DNA from: Streptococcus oralis subsp. tigurinus AZ_3a
GTDB lineage: Bacteria; Bacillota; Bacilli; Lactobacillales; Streptococcaceae
Length of the DNA: 64,000 nt
Assembly (NCBI GenBank): GCA_000344275.1
Contig: AORU01000001.1
Coordinates: forward strand, 62,001 to 126,000
Direction: 5' to 3'
Part shown: positions 54,674 through 64,000 of the stretch, piece by piece
Layout: every line of letters begins with the position of its first letter
Position numbering within the stretch: position 1 is the first letter of the stretch
Notes under the pieces: model-generated
Seen by the model: only the letters and a program-made list of their open reading frames with translations
Databases searched by the model: none
What the model was told of the DNA's origin: nothing
Made by a program: the position numbers and the translations under genes

Positions 54674-57600
54674 ATGAAATTACTTTATACTGATATTCGG
54701 ACTTCTTTGACTGAAATTTTAACGAGAGAGGCGGAAAAGCTAGTTGCTGTGGGCAAGCGTGTCTTCTACATCGCACCCAACTCTCTTTCTTTTGAAAAGG
54801 AACGCGCCGTGCTGGAATGCTTGTCCCAGCAGGCTTCTTTTGCGATTACCGTTACGCGTTTTGCTCAGATGGCTCGTTACCTGGTTTTAAATGATTTGCC
54901 TGCCAAGACCAGTCTTGATGACATCGGGCTTGGGATGGCCTTTTATAAATGCCTTGCGGAACTCGATCCCAAGGACTTGCGTGTTTATGGTGCGATTAAG
55001 CAGGATCCTCAATTTATCCAGCAGTTGGTTGAACTTTATCATGAGATGACGACTGCTCAGATGAACTTTTTAGACTTGGAAAGTTTGACTGATGAGGATA
55101 AACGAGCAGATTTACTCTTGATTTTTGAGAAAGTAACAGCCTATCTCAATCAAGGTCAGTTGGCTCAGGGAAGTCAGTTGTCCCATTTGATTGAGGCTAT
55201 TGAGAATGACAAGGTAAGTAGTGATTTTAGTCAGCTTGCCTTGGTCATTGACGGATTTACCCGTTTTTCTGCTGAGGAAGAGCGCGTGGTGGATCTACTC
55301 CATGGCAAGGGTGTTGAGATTGTTATTGGGGCCTATGCAAGCAAGAAAGGCTATACCAGTCCGTTCACTGAAGGGAATCTCTACCAAGCCAGTGTGGAAT
55401 TTCTTCATCATTTGGGGGCAAAATACCAAACACCTGCTCAGGATCGTTCTCAGATACATGAGAAAATGGATAGTTTTGACAAGGCCTCTCGTTTGCTGGA
55501 GTCTTCTTATGACTTTTCAGAGCTCGCTTTAGATGTCGATGAGAAAGATCGTGAACATCTGCAAATCTGGTCTTGCTTGACGCAAAAAGAGGAGTTGGAG
55601 TTGGTAGCTCGCGCTATTCGTCAGAAATTACATGACAATCCAGATCTGAGTTACAAGAATTTCCGTATTCTATTAGGGGATGTAGCTTCTTACCAGCTAT
55701 CGTTGAAAACCATTTTTGACCAGTACCAGATACCATTCTATCTTGGTAGAAGTGAATCCATGGCTCATCATCCCTTGACCCAGTATGTGGAGTCTATTTT
55801 ACGTTTAAAACGCTACCGTTTTCGTCAGGAGGATTTGATTAATCTCCTCCGAACTGGTCTGTATACTGACCTTAGCCAAGCGGATATTGATGCTTTTGAA
55901 CAATATCTCCGCTATCTTGGCATCAATGGCTTGCCAGCTTTTCAGCAGACCTTCACCAAATCCCACCACGGAAAATTTGATTTGGAACACTTGAATGCCC
56001 TTCGTCTGCGAGTTTTGGCGCCACTTGAAACCTTATTTGCCAGTAGGAAGCAAAAGACTGAAAATCTCTTGAAAAAGTGGAATACTTTTCTAAAAAATGC
56101 TGATTTAAGCAAGCAGATGCAAGAATTGACAGCTACTATGGAAACTCTAGAACAGGAAAGACAAGCCGAAGTTTGGAAGGCTTTCTGCCATGTTTTAGAA
56201 CAATTTGCGACCGTTTTTGCTGGTTCACAAGTTAGTCTAGAGGATTTCCTAGCCTTGCTCCACTCTGGAATGAGTTTGTCCCAGTATCGCACCATTCCAG
56301 CGACAGTGGACACTGTTCTGGTGCAGAGTTACGATCTGATTGCACCTATGACCGCTGACTTTGTCTACGCCATTGGGCTGACTCAGGATCATTTACCAAA
56401 AATCGCGCAAAACACCAGTCTTTTGACAGACGAAGAAAGACAAAGCCTAAACCAAGCAACTGAGGAGGGAGCGCAATTACTGATTGCAAGTAGCGAAAAT
56501 CCCAAGAAAAATCGCTATACCATGCTTTCTTTAGTCAACGCCGCTCGTAAGCAGTTGGTGTTGTCAGCACCAAGTCTTCTTAATGAAAATGAGAGCAAGG
56601 AATCGGCCTATCTTCAGGAACTGGTGAGTTTTGGATATAGCCGGATAGAGAAGAAGATTCATCAAAAAAGTCTGTCTAAGGATGATATGGGTTCTTATCA
56701 CAGTCTTTTGTCTAGCTTAGTTGCCTATCATCAGCAGGTAGGTTCTAGTGAAAATGAAAAAGATGTGACCTTTGTCAAGGTTCTAGCGCGTGTGATTGGG
56801 AAAAAACTTGATCAGAAAGGTCTTACAAATCCTGCACTCCCAACTAGCCCAAGCAGCAAGCCATTAGAGAAAGAGACCTTGCAGGCTCTCTATCCCGCTG
56901 ACAAGGAGTTTTACCTGTCTACGTCTGGTTTGACGGAGTTTTACCGCAATGAATACAGTTATTTCCTCCGTTATGTCTTAGGTTTGCAGGAAGAATTGCG
57001 CCTACGTCCTGATGCTCGCAGTAATGGGAATTTCTTGCACCGTATTTTTGAACGTGCCTTGAAACTACCTGCTAGAAATCCATTTGACCAACGTCTGGAA
57101 CAGGCTATCCAAGAAACCAGTCAGGAACGCGAATTTGAAGCTATTTATCAGGAAAGTTTGGAAGCCCAGTTTACCAAGGGAGTTCTTCTTGATGTCGCGC
57201 GAACTACGGGCCACATCCTTCGTCATAATCCAGCCATTGAAACCATCCAAGAGGAAGCAACATTTGGCGGTAAAGATCAGGCATTTATTCAATTGGATAA
57301 TGGCCGGAGTGTCCATGTTCGAGGAAAGGTTGACCGTATTGACCGCCTGAAAGCTGATGGAGCGCTAGGAGTAGTGGACTACAAGTCTAGTTTGACCCAG
57401 TTCCAGTTTCCTCATTTCTTCAATGGGCTTAATTCCCAACTGCCAACCTATCTTGCTGCCCTAAAAAGAGAAGGGGAGCAGAACTTTTTCGGTGCCATGT
57501 ACTTGGAAATGGCTGAGCCTGTCCAATCTTTATTAGCTGTTAAAAGTCTGGCAGGAGCAGTAGTAGAAACCAGCAAATCAATGAAATACCAAGGACTCTT

Positions 57601-57949
57601 TTTAGAAAAAGAAAGCAGTCACTTGGGTGAATTTTACAACAAAAACAAGGCCAATCAGCTGACTGACGAGGAATTCCAGCTTTTATTGGACTACAATGCC
57701 CATCTTTACAAGAAGGCAGCTGAGAAGATTTTAGAAGGTCAGTTCGCCATCAATCCTTACACAGAGAATGGCAGAAGTATTGCCCCATACGTTCAGCAAC
57801 ACCAAGCCATTACTGGATTTGAAGCTAATTACCATTTGGGACAAGCTCGTTTCCTAGAGAAGTTAGACTTAGCTGATGGCAAGCGTCTGGTTGGAGAAAA
57901 GCTCAAGCAAGCTTGGTTTGAGAAAATGAGAGAGGAGTTGAATCGATGA
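54674..57949 (+). CDS. rexB: ATP-dependent exonuclease subunit RexB (AddB)
   Basis: 1091 residues. The N-terminus ([40 protein letters not shown]) lacks the Walker A lysine motif found in Bacillus AddB, as in other streptococcal RexB. The C-terminal part carries the RecB-type nuclease with GKVDRIDRL and [13 protein letters not shown] (~900). With RexA it resects double-strand breaks to a Chi site. It overlaps rexA by four bases. Confidence 0.95.
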   Translation: MKLLYTDIRTSLTEILTREAEKLVAVGKRVFYIAPNSLSFEKERAVLECLSQQASFAITVTRFAQMARYLVLNDLPAKTSLDDIGLGMAFYKCLAELDPKDLRVYGAIKQDPQFIQQLVELYHEMTTAQMNFLDLESLTDEDKRADLLLIFEKVTAYLNQGQLAQGSQLSHLIEAIENDKVSSDFSQLALVIDGFTRFSAEEERVVDLLHGKGVEIVIGAYASKKGYTSPFTEGNLYQASVEFLHHLGAKYQTPAQDRSQIHEKMDSFDKASRLLESSYDFSELALDVDEKDREHLQIWSCLTQKEELELVARAIRQKLHDNPDLSYKNFRILLGDVASYQLSLKTIFDQYQIPFYLGRSESMAHHPLTQYVESILRLKRYRFRQEDLINLLRTGLYTDLSQADIDAFEQYLRYLGINGLPAFQQTFTKSHHGKFDLEHLNALRLRVLAPLETLFASRKQKTENLLKKWNTFLKNADLSKQMQELTATMETLEQERQAEVWKAFCHVLEQFATVFAGSQVSLEDFLALLHSGMSLSQYRTIPATVDTVLVQSYDLIAPMTADFVYAIGLTQDHLPKIAQNTSLLTDEERQSLNQATEEGAQLLIASSENPKKNRYTMLSLVNAARKQLVLSAPSLLNENESKESAYLQELVSFGYSRIEKKIHQKSLSKDDMGSYHSLLSSLVAYHQQVGSSENEKDVTFVKVLARVIGKKLDQKGLTNPALPTSPSSKPLEKETLQALYPADKEFYLSTSGLTEFYRNEYSYFLRYVLGLQEELRLRPDARSNGNFLHRIFERALKLPARNPFDQRLEQAIQETSQEREFEAIYQESLEAQFTKGVLLDVARTTGHILRHNPAIETIQEEATFGGKDQAFIQLDNGRSVHVRGKVDRIDRLKADGALGVVDYKSSLTQFQFPHFFNGLNSQLPTYLAALKREGEQNFFGAMYLEMAEPVQSLLAVKSLAGAVVETSKSMKYQGLFLEKESSHLGEFYNKNKANQLTDEEFQLLLDYNAHLYKKAAEKILEGQFAINPYTENGRSIAPYVQQHQAITGFEANYHLGQARFLEKLDLADGKRLVGEKLKQAWFEKMREELNR

Positions 57950-60900
57950 AGCCCATTTCCTTTTTAACTGAGGAAGACATTCAAAAACTGCAAGAAGCAG
58001 AAGCGAGTTCGAACAAGGAACAGAAGAAAACAGCCGAGCAAATCGAAGCCATTTATACCGCAGGGCAAAATATTCTGGTCTCAGCGTCTGCTGGTTCAGG
58101 GAAGACCTTTGTTATGGCCGAGCGCATTCTGGATCAATTGGCGCGAGGTGTGGAAATCAGCCAACTCTTTATCTCGACCTTTACCGTCAAGGCTGCTACT
58201 GAACTAAAGGAGCGCTTGGAGAAAAAAATCGGCCAACAAATCCAAGAAAGTAACGATGTCGATCTCAAACAACACTTGGGACGCCAGTTGGCAGATCTGC
58301 CAAACGCTGCCATTGGTACTATGGACTCCTTCACACAAAAATTTCTTGGTAAACATGGCTACCTGATTGATATCGCACCAAACTTCCGTATTCTGCAAAA
58401 TGAAAGTGAACAGTTACTCTTAAAAAACGAAGTTTTTCATCAAGTTTTTGAAGAGCATTACCAAGGTGAGAATAAAGAGAAATTTAGCTGTTTGGTGAAG
58501 AACTTTGCTGGACGAGGTAAGGATGAACGAGGTCTGCGCCAGCAAGTCTACAAAATCTATGATTTTCTTCAATCCACCAGCAGTCCACAAAAATGGTTGA
58601 GTAACTCTTTCCTCAAAGGATTTGAAACAGCTGACTTTGTAATTGAAAAAGACAAATTAACTGAGCAAATCAAACAGGCGCTCTGGGATTTGGAAAGTTT
58701 CCTCCATTATCATCTGGATAACGATGCCAAGGAGTTTCCAAAAGCTGCCTATTTAGAAGCTGTGCAACAGGTTCTGGATGAAATTGCCTCCTTAAATCAA
58801 GAGTCCGATTGTCAGGCTTATCAAGCAGTGCTCGCGCGTGTTGTTGCCATTTCGAAGGAGAAAAACGGTCGGGCTCTAGCTAATTCTAGTCGTAAGGCCG
58901 ATTTGAAGCCACTGGCTGATGCCTATAACGATGAGAGAAAGGCCCAGTTTGCTAAACTAGGACAACTAGCAGACCAGATAACGATTCTCGACTATCAAGA
59001 GCGTTATCATGAAGATACCTGGGATCTAGCTAAGACCTTCCAAAACTTTATGAGTGATTTTGTGGAGGCTTATCGAGAACGTAAACGCCAAGAAAATGCC
59101 TTTGAATTCGCTGATATCAGTCATTACACCATTGAGATTTTAGAGAATTTCCCACAAGTTCGCGAGGCTTATCAGGAACGATTCCACGAAGTCATGGTCG
59201 ATGAGTATCAGGATACCAACCACATTCAAGAACGGATGCTGGAATTGCTGTCGAATGGTCACAATCGCTTTATGGTGGGAGATATCAAGCAGTCTATCTA
59301 CCGTTTCCGTCAGGCAGATCCCCAAATTTTCAATGAAAAATTTCAACGCTATGCGCAAAATCCTAAAGAGGGTAAGTTGATACTCCTCAAGGAAAATTTC
59401 CGTAGCAGTTCAGAAGTGCTATCAGCAACCAATGATGTTTTTGGACGCCTTATGGACCAAGAGGTCGGCGAAATCAACTATGATAGCATGCACCAGCTTG
59501 TTTTTGCCAATACCAAACTGACTCCTAATCCAGACAACAAGGCAGAATTTCTCCTCTACGATAAGGACGATAGTGGGCAAGCGGAAGAAGAAAGTGATGC
59601 AGACACGAAACTAACTGGTGAAATGCGCCTGGTCATCAAGGAAATCCTGAAGCTTCATCAGGAAAAAGGTGTTGCCTTTAAAGAAATTGCTCTTTTGACT
59701 TCTAGCCGCAGTCGAAATGACCAGATTCTCCTCGCCCTGTCTGAGTACGGGATACCTGTCAAAACTGACGGTGAGCAAAACAATTATCTCCAATCCCTAG
59801 AAGTACAGGTCATGCTAGACACCCTTCGTATCATCCACAATCCCCTGCAAGACTATGCCTTAGTTGCTCTGATGAAGTCTCCTATGTTTGGTTTTGATGA
59901 GGACGAGTTGGCACGCTTGTCCCTTCAAAAAGTAGAAGATAAGGTCCAAGAAAATCTCTATGAGAAACTGATCAATGCTCAAAAACAAGCAGCTAGCCAG
60001 AAAGAGTTAATTCATACAGCTCTAGCGGAAAAATTAAGTCAGTTCATGGATATCTTGGATTCTTGGCGCTTATATGCCAAAACCCAATCTCTCTATGACT
60101 TGATTTGGAAGATTTACAACGACCGTTTTTACTATGACTATGTTGGAGCTTTGCCAAACGGTCCAGCCAGACAGGCTAATCTCTACGCCCTAGCTCTGCG
60201 CGCTGACCAGTTTGAAAAGAGTAATTTCAAGGGATTGTCTCGTTTTATCCGTATGATTGATCAAGTTTTGGAGGCTCAGCATGACCTCGCAAGCGTTGCA
60301 GTCGCGCCGCCAAAGGATGCTGTGGAACTTATGACTATTCACAAGAGCAAAGGTCTGGAGTTTCCTTATGTCTTTATCCTCAATATGGATCAGGACTTCA
60401 ACAAGCAAGACTCAATGTCAGACGTCATTCTCAGCCGTCAGAATGGGCTTGGTGTCAAATACATTGCCAAGGTGGAAACAGGAGCAGTGGAAGCACACTA
60501 TCCTAAAACCATCAAACTCTCCATTCCTAGCCTGACTTATACGCAGAATGAGAAAGAACTTCAATTGGCTAGCTATTCAGAGCAGATGCGTCTGCTGTAT
60601 GTTGCCATGACGAGAGCTGAGAAAAAGCTCTATCTTGTCGGTAAGGGCTCTCGTGAAAAGCTAGAAGCCAAGGTATACCCGGCAGCAAATAACGGAAAAT
60701 TAGATAGCAATACCAGACTGAAAGCAAGAAATTTCCAAGATTGGATCTGGGCTATCAGCAAAGTATTTGCCAAGGACAATCTCAACTTTAGCTATCGTTT
60801 TGTTGGTGAAGACCAGTTGACTAGGGAAGCTATTGGTCAGTTGGAAAACAAGAGTCCTCTACAAGATAGTTCTCAAGCAGACAACCGCCAGTCAGAAACC

Positions 60901-61599
60901 ATTAAAGAAGCTTTGGAAATGCTGAAAGAGGTGGAAGTTTATAATACTCTTCACCGCGCAGCCATTGAACTATCAAGTGTTCAAACCCCAAGTCAAATCA
61001 AGAAATTCTACGAACCCGTTATGGATATGGAAGGGGTACAAATTGCTGGTCAAACTCAATCAACTGAGAAGAAAATCAGCTTTGATTTACCAGATTTTTC
61101 AACTAAAGAAAAGGTAACTGGAGCTGAGATTGGTAGTGCAACCCACGAACTGATGCAGAGAATTGACCTCAGTCAGCAACCAACACTTGCTAGTCTAACA
61201 GAAACACTTAAACAAGTTCAAACTAGCCAAGTTGTCAGAGGCAAGATCAATCTTTCTAAAATCCTTGCTTTCTTTGACACAGCACTTGGTCAGGAGATTC
61301 TCGCTAATACCAGCCATCTTTACCGCGAGCAACCTTTTTCTATGCTCAAAAAAGACCAAAAGAGTCAGGAAGACTTTGTTGTCCGTGGAATCTTGGACGG
61401 CTATCTGCTTTATGAGAATCGTATCGTTCTTTTCGACTATAAGACAGACCGTTACGATGAACCAAGTCAACTCATAGACCGCTATCGTGGCCAGTTAGCC
61501 CTATACGGAGAGGCTTTATCTCGAGCCTATTTGATTGAAAACATAGAAAAATACTTGATTTTGCTCGGCAAAGACGAGGTTCAAGTTGTAAAAGTATAA
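57946..61599 (+). CDS. rexA: ATP-dependent helicase/nuclease subunit RexA (AddA)
   Basis: 1217 residues. UvrD-type helicase with [18 protein letters not shown] (~45-62), [26 protein letters not shown] (~419), [31 protein letters not shown] and [17 protein letters not shown]-terminal RecB-like nuclease has GILDGYLL and [12 protein letters not shown] (~1165). It supplies the motor and one nuclease of RexAB. Length is usual for the family. Confidence 0.97.
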   Translation: MKPISFLTEEDIQKLQEAEASSNKEQKKTAEQIEAIYTAGQNILVSASAGSGKTFVMAERILDQLARGVEISQLFISTFTVKAATELKERLEKKIGQQIQESNDVDLKQHLGRQLADLPNAAIGTMDSFTQKFLGKHGYLIDIAPNFRILQNESEQLLLKNEVFHQVFEEHYQGENKEKFSCLVKNFAGRGKDERGLRQQVYKIYDFLQSTSSPQKWLSNSFLKGFETADFVIEKDKLTEQIKQALWDLESFLHYHLDNDAKEFPKAAYLEAVQQVLDEIASLNQESDCQAYQAVLARVVAISKEKNGRALANSSRKADLKPLADAYNDERKAQFAKLGQLADQITILDYQERYHEDTWDLAKTFQNFMSDFVEAYRERKRQENAFEFADISHYTIEILENFPQVREAYQERFHEVMVDEYQDTNHIQERMLELLSNGHNRFMVGDIKQSIYRFRQADPQIFNEKFQRYAQNPKEGKLILLKENFRSSSEVLSATNDVFGRLMDQEVGEINYDSMHQLVFANTKLTPNPDNKAEFLLYDKDDSGQAEEESDADTKLTGEMRLVIKEILKLHQEKGVAFKEIALLTSSRSRNDQILLALSEYGIPVKTDGEQNNYLQSLEVQVMLDTLRIIHNPLQDYALVALMKSPMFGFDEDELARLSLQKVEDKVQENLYEKLINAQKQAASQKELIHTALAEKLSQFMDILDSWRLYAKTQSLYDLIWKIYNDRFYYDYVGALPNGPARQANLYALALRADQFEKSNFKGLSRFIRMIDQVLEAQHDLASVAVAPPKDAVELMTIHKSKGLEFPYVFILNMDQDFNKQDSMSDVILSRQNGLGVKYIAKVETGAVEAHYPKTIKLSIPSLTYTQNEKELQLASYSEQMRLLYVAMTRAEKKLYLVGKGSREKLEAKVYPAANNGKLDSNTRLKARNFQDWIWAISKVFAKDNLNFSYRFVGEDQLTREAIGQLENKSPLQDSSQADNRQSETIKEALEMLKEVEVYNTLHRAAIELSSVQTPSQIKKFYEPVMDMEGVQIAGQTQSTEKKISFDLPDFSTKEKVTGAEIGSATHELMQRIDLSQQPTLASLTETLKQVQTSQVVRGKINLSKILAFFDTALGQEILANTSHLYREQPFSMLKKDQKSQEDFVVRGILDGYLLYENRIVLFDYKTDRYDEPSQLIDRYRGQLALYGEALSRAYLIENIEKYLILLGKDEVQVVKV

Positions 61600-61616
61600 T
61601 TTAGAAAGGAGACCTC

Positions 61617-62801
61617 ATGTCACTTCCAGTTAGAAAATCTCTGCACGATGCGGTTTTACAGGCTTCAAAAGCCGATACTTGGGATCAAGCTACCAAAGAA
61701 TGGAATGAAGTTTCCTTGATTTTTAATGGCATTGGCCGTAGTAATTGTGTCTGCGGGAATGCCATAAAATACGCCTACGAACTCTTTAATGGTGTCACAG
61801 GCCAACGTCTCTTTCCTATAGGAAGCGACTGTGTTCGCCATTTTCATCGTATTAGCCTCGATCAGCAACTAGAAGAGGAAGAAAAACTACTCAGAAAGGT
61901 TGAAAATCTGACTAGAAAGGCTCAGAAAAAGGAAAAAATAAAGGTTAATAAAAGCGATTTTGACGAACGACTTCTAAAATGGTTTTGGGAGAAAGGTGTT
62001 TTCAAAGCCAATCGTGGCAATCAATTCGCGCCTGAGAGAGACTATCAGCTCTTCCTAGAAGTCTTCCAAGGCGGAAGTTGGACTAAGGCAGATCCAAAGA
62101 AGAAGGCTCGTATGGAAGAAGTGCTGGAAAAGTGTATCAAACCTTTTTTACTTGGTAAGACAGATGACCAACTCTACCTTGTCAAACTAGGCAAGGAGAA
62201 AATCGACTACGAGCAGCATTTACGGATTCAAGCAGAGAAAGAACGCAAGAAAAGAGATAACAGCGCCAAGCAATACGCTGACAACCTCATTCTTGCTATG
62301 GGGCCTGCAGAACGAGCCTATCAAGATTACTTCGGCTTTACAGAAACCTTGACCCAAGAAGAACGAAAATGGGAAAAAATCCTCTTTGGTTTTGGTAAGA
62401 ATAGAGACGAACGGGCTGTCAAGGCTAAACAAAACCAAAAGGAGTTGGAAAAGGATCAGCGAATTGCAAATCAAGATCCGATTGAACGAAAGCAGAAGCA
62501 GACTTGGCTTCTTAATTCTTATTTTCGGGATTTGCCTGATGAAAAAGCTAGATTTTCTCGGCTCTTATTAGAATTTCGAAAAAGTGGAGAAGTAGCCTTT
62601 TCAGATGATTACTTATCTGAGCATCTCATCGACTTTTTTTACAAGATGAAAGCCTTTGAGTTTGAAATTGCACCAGAACAAGTTCGAGATTTTCTAACAG
62701 AATGCCTTCAGGCAGAACATCTATCATCTGCACAAGAAAGCTGGATTAAAGGAATTCTCCTTAATTGCCTTCACCCATTCTTAAATAGATTACTCATATA
62801 G
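61617..62801 (+). CDS. Hypothetical protein downstream of rexA with Cys motif
   Basis: 394 residues, soluble and highly charged. Residues ~40-75 have SNCVCGNAIKYAYELFNG and then GSDCVRHF, a CxC...C pattern likely to bind zinc. The rest is helical with a basic coiled coil (~195-290). AAAGGAG precedes the ATG 18 bases after rexA, so it is probably in the rex operon. No named family is known to me; a nucleic-acid role is only a guess. Confidence 0.7.
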   Translation: MSLPVRKSLHDAVLQASKADTWDQATKEWNEVSLIFNGIGRSNCVCGNAIKYAYELFNGVTGQRLFPIGSDCVRHFHRISLDQQLEEEEKLLRKVENLTRKAQKKEKIKVNKSDFDERLLKWFWEKGVFKANRGNQFAPERDYQLFLEVFQGGSWTKADPKKKARMEEVLEKCIKPFLLGKTDDQLYLVKLGKEKIDYEQHLRIQAEKERKKRDNSAKQYADNLILAMGPAERAYQDYFGFTETLTQEERKWEKILFGFGKNRDERAVKAKQNQKELEKDQRIANQDPIERKQKQTWLLNSYFRDLPDEKARFSRLLLEFRKSGEVAFSDDYLSEHLIDFFYKMKAFEFEIAPEQVRDFLTECLQAEHLSSAQESWIKGILLNCLHPFLNRLLI

Positions 62802-62804
62802 AAA

Positions 62805-62836
62805 AAATCCTACCTTGTCTATGCACGGTAGGATTT
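62805..62836. terminator. Bidirectional terminator between rex operon and mazEF
   Basis: Perfect ten-base stem AAATCCTACC / GGTAGGATTT between convergent genes. Confidence 0.75.
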
Positions 62837-63191
62837 ATGTATCTCCGAAGATGTACTGGTAAAGTTGGACGACTTTCTGAAAACATTGTGTGTCCATTCT
62901 TGTTATTTTTTGAGCATTACGCATCCGAAAATCAAAGGTATACAGTTGAAATGGATTGACAGCGCCATCTACCTTATCCGACGAGACAGGAACGAGCAAG
63001 CTTTTTTCTGCCAAACGTTGTTGGCCATGAGTGATGGGACAGACAGCCACAAAACCAGTTTGCAAGGCATATTCTCTCCTAGAAACAACCAAGGCAGGTC
63101 GCCTTTTCTGAATCTCCCGACCGACTGATGGATCAAAGTCCAGCCAAATGATATCCTGCTTTTCAGGAATATACTCAGATTTCGCTATCAA
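62835..63191 (-). CDS. mazF: MazF/PemK-type toxin
   Basis: 118 residues. QDIIWLDFDPSVGREIQKRR, then PALVVSR, FVAVCPITHG and LYTFDFRMRNAQKITRM match MazF/PemK endoribonucleases. It overlaps the antitoxin gene by 17 bases, as in most type II pairs. It probably cleaves mRNA when the antitoxin is lost. Confidence 0.9.
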   Translation of the reverse strand: MIAKSEYIPEKQDIIWLDFDPSVGREIQKRRPALVVSRREYALQTGFVAVCPITHGQQRLAEKSLLVPVSSDKVDGAVNPFQLYTFDFRMRNAQKITRMDTQCFQKVVQLYQYIFGDT

Positions 63192-63390
63192 GTGATCTTA
63201 CCCCTTCAAAATCATTTGCCATTCTCAAATCAGTAATCCCATCAAAAGGATCTTTTAGTTTTGGAGCTAAGACAATGACTCCGTCAATCCCTTTGTAGAC
63301 AACCATTTCTTGACCTTCTGTCATACCCAAATTTTTAGGAATGGTCACAGTGAGCGAATTCCCCACCTTACGAGTCTTTACCGTATTCAT
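63175..63390 (-). CDS. mazE: MazE/AbrB-type antitoxin
   Basis: 71 residues. MNTVKTRKVGNSLTVTIPKN, LGMTEGQEMVVYKGIDG is the SpoVT/AbrB DNA-binding fold, and the C-terminus (DLRMANDFEGVRSLDSEI) is the toxin-binding tail. It precedes and overlaps mazF. GGAGG lies upstream of the ATG. Confidence 0.88.
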   Translation of the reverse strand: MNTVKTRKVGNSLTVTIPKNLGMTEGQEMVVYKGIDGVIVLAPKLKDPFDGITDLRMANDFEGVRSLDSEI

Positions 63391-63410
63391 TGCTCTACCT
63401 CCACGAAATT

Positions 63411-63449
63411 GTATACACCAAGTATATACCTGTTAGCAAAAAAAGTCAA
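63411..63449 (-). promoter_or_regulatory. Promoter and likely operator of mazEF
   Basis: On the minus strand TTGACT (63444-63449), 17-base spacer and TATACT (63421-63426). GTATAC at 63411-63416 and GTATATAC at 63422-63429 form an imperfect inverted repeat over the -10, a likely site for autorepression by MazE. Confidence 0.75.
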
Positions 63450-63601
63450 GTCAATCCTTACTGGTATCAAGGATGTTTCGGATCAATACTATTTGTCATT
63501 TATTGTGGTCCAAGCCTGTGCAAAAGTTCCTCATTTATGATAGAATAGATGGTGAGAAAGAAAACGTTTTTACTGCGTTTTTCAGTCGGAAAGGGAAATT
63601 T

Positions 63602-64000
63602 ATGGCTACAATTCAATGGTTTCCGGGCCACATGTCTAAGGCTCGACGACAAGTTCAGGAGAATTTAAAATTTGTTGATTTTGTGACGATTTTGGTGGAT
63701 GCTCGCTTACCTCTATCTAGTCAAAATCCTATGTTAAACAAGATTGTGGGTGATAAACCAAAACTTTTGATTTTGAATAAGGCAGATCTTGCTGATCCCG
63801 CAATGACCAAAGAATGGCGTCAGTATTTTGAATCACAGGGAATCCAAACTCTGGCTATCAACTCCAAAGAGCAAGTAACTGTAAAAGTTGTGACAGATGC
63901 GGCTAAAAAGCTCATGGCTGATAAGATTGCACGCCAGAAAGAACGCGGTATCAAGATTGAAACCTTGCGGACCATGATTATCGGAATTCCAAATGCCGGC
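63602..64000 (+). CDS. rbgA: Ribosome biogenesis GTPase RbgA, 5' part
   Basis: First 133 codons; the gene runs off the window. IQWFPGHMSKARRQVQENLK, LVDARLPLSSQNP, the G4 motif LILNKADL and then the beginning of G1 (MIIGIPNAG) in this permuted order are specific to RbgA/YlqF. It assists late assembly of the 50S subunit. GAAAGGG precedes the ATG. Confidence 0.95.
   Translation, partial: MATIQWFPGHMSKARRQVQENLKFVDFVTILVDARLPLSSQNPMLNKIVGDKPKLLILNKADLADPAMTKEWRQYFESQGIQTLAINSKEQVTVKVVTDAAKKLMADKIARQKERGIKIETLRTMIIGIPNAG

Overview
The window comes from a Streptococcus chromosome of the mitis/pneumoniae type. The right part holds rexB-rexA and the start of rbgA, with typical streptococcal promoters (TTGxxx, 17 bp, TATAAT). 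The left 39 kb is most of a large integrative conjugative element (ICE) of the clostridial/Firmicute kind. Its left end, its coupling protein (VirD4/TcpA) and the 5' end of its integration target lie upstream of position 1.

Layout. 1-4225: a segment with a DUF1016 nuclease-like gene, a replication protein, a second decayed replication gene and a large serine recombinase. It ends inside a truncated Maff2-type pilin gene, so it appears to be an element inserted into the ICE. 4229-16616: conjugation genes (VirB6-like, PrgI, VirB4, CHAP/NlpC-type hydrolase, DUF4315, CD1107-like surface protein, topoisomerase III). virB4 is split by a group II intron at 6781-9535 that carries its own reverse transcriptase. 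16701-18167: an AlbA_2/Schlafen-like cargo gene with its own promoter. 18360-27788: a 2908-residue methylase/helicase gene with a TnpV-like gene nested in another frame, then an SSB-like gene. 27929-31800: a four-gene cargo operon (HEPN-like protein, XRE regulator, DUF4297 nuclease, SMC-like ATPase) that looks like an anti-phage system. 31827-33700: relaxase (split by a one-base shift), MobC and a probable oriT on the minus strand. 33881-35740: a GntR-ABC-permease cassette. 36033-38861: sigma-like protein, small protein and the ICE's own large serine recombinase.

38864-42450 is an accretion zone. The ICE ends at a perfect palindrome. It is followed by two direct copies of a sequence that reads like the 3' end of rumA/rlmD. 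Between the copies lie an AAC(6')-like acetyltransferase, an APH-like kinase and an AlkD-like gene, but no integrase, which is the layout of a cis-mobilizable element. Further on, an ADP-ribosylglycohydrolase gene breaks off against a second copy of the ICE recombinase 3' end.

42473-64000 is chromosome: a SAP-like gene, a cre-controlled GH13 glycosidase, a patch of small, partly broken hypothetical, lipoprotein and membrane genes (45.2-51.8 kb), traX-like, HAD phosphatase, marR-EVE pair, rexB-rexA plus a downstream gene, a mazEF pair on the minus strand and the 5' part of rbgA.

Three genes (13.3, 32.5 and 45.7 kb) are each short by one A in an A-run. Either three real slippage mutations occurred or the assembly under-called homopolymers; this should be kept in mind when reading them as broken.
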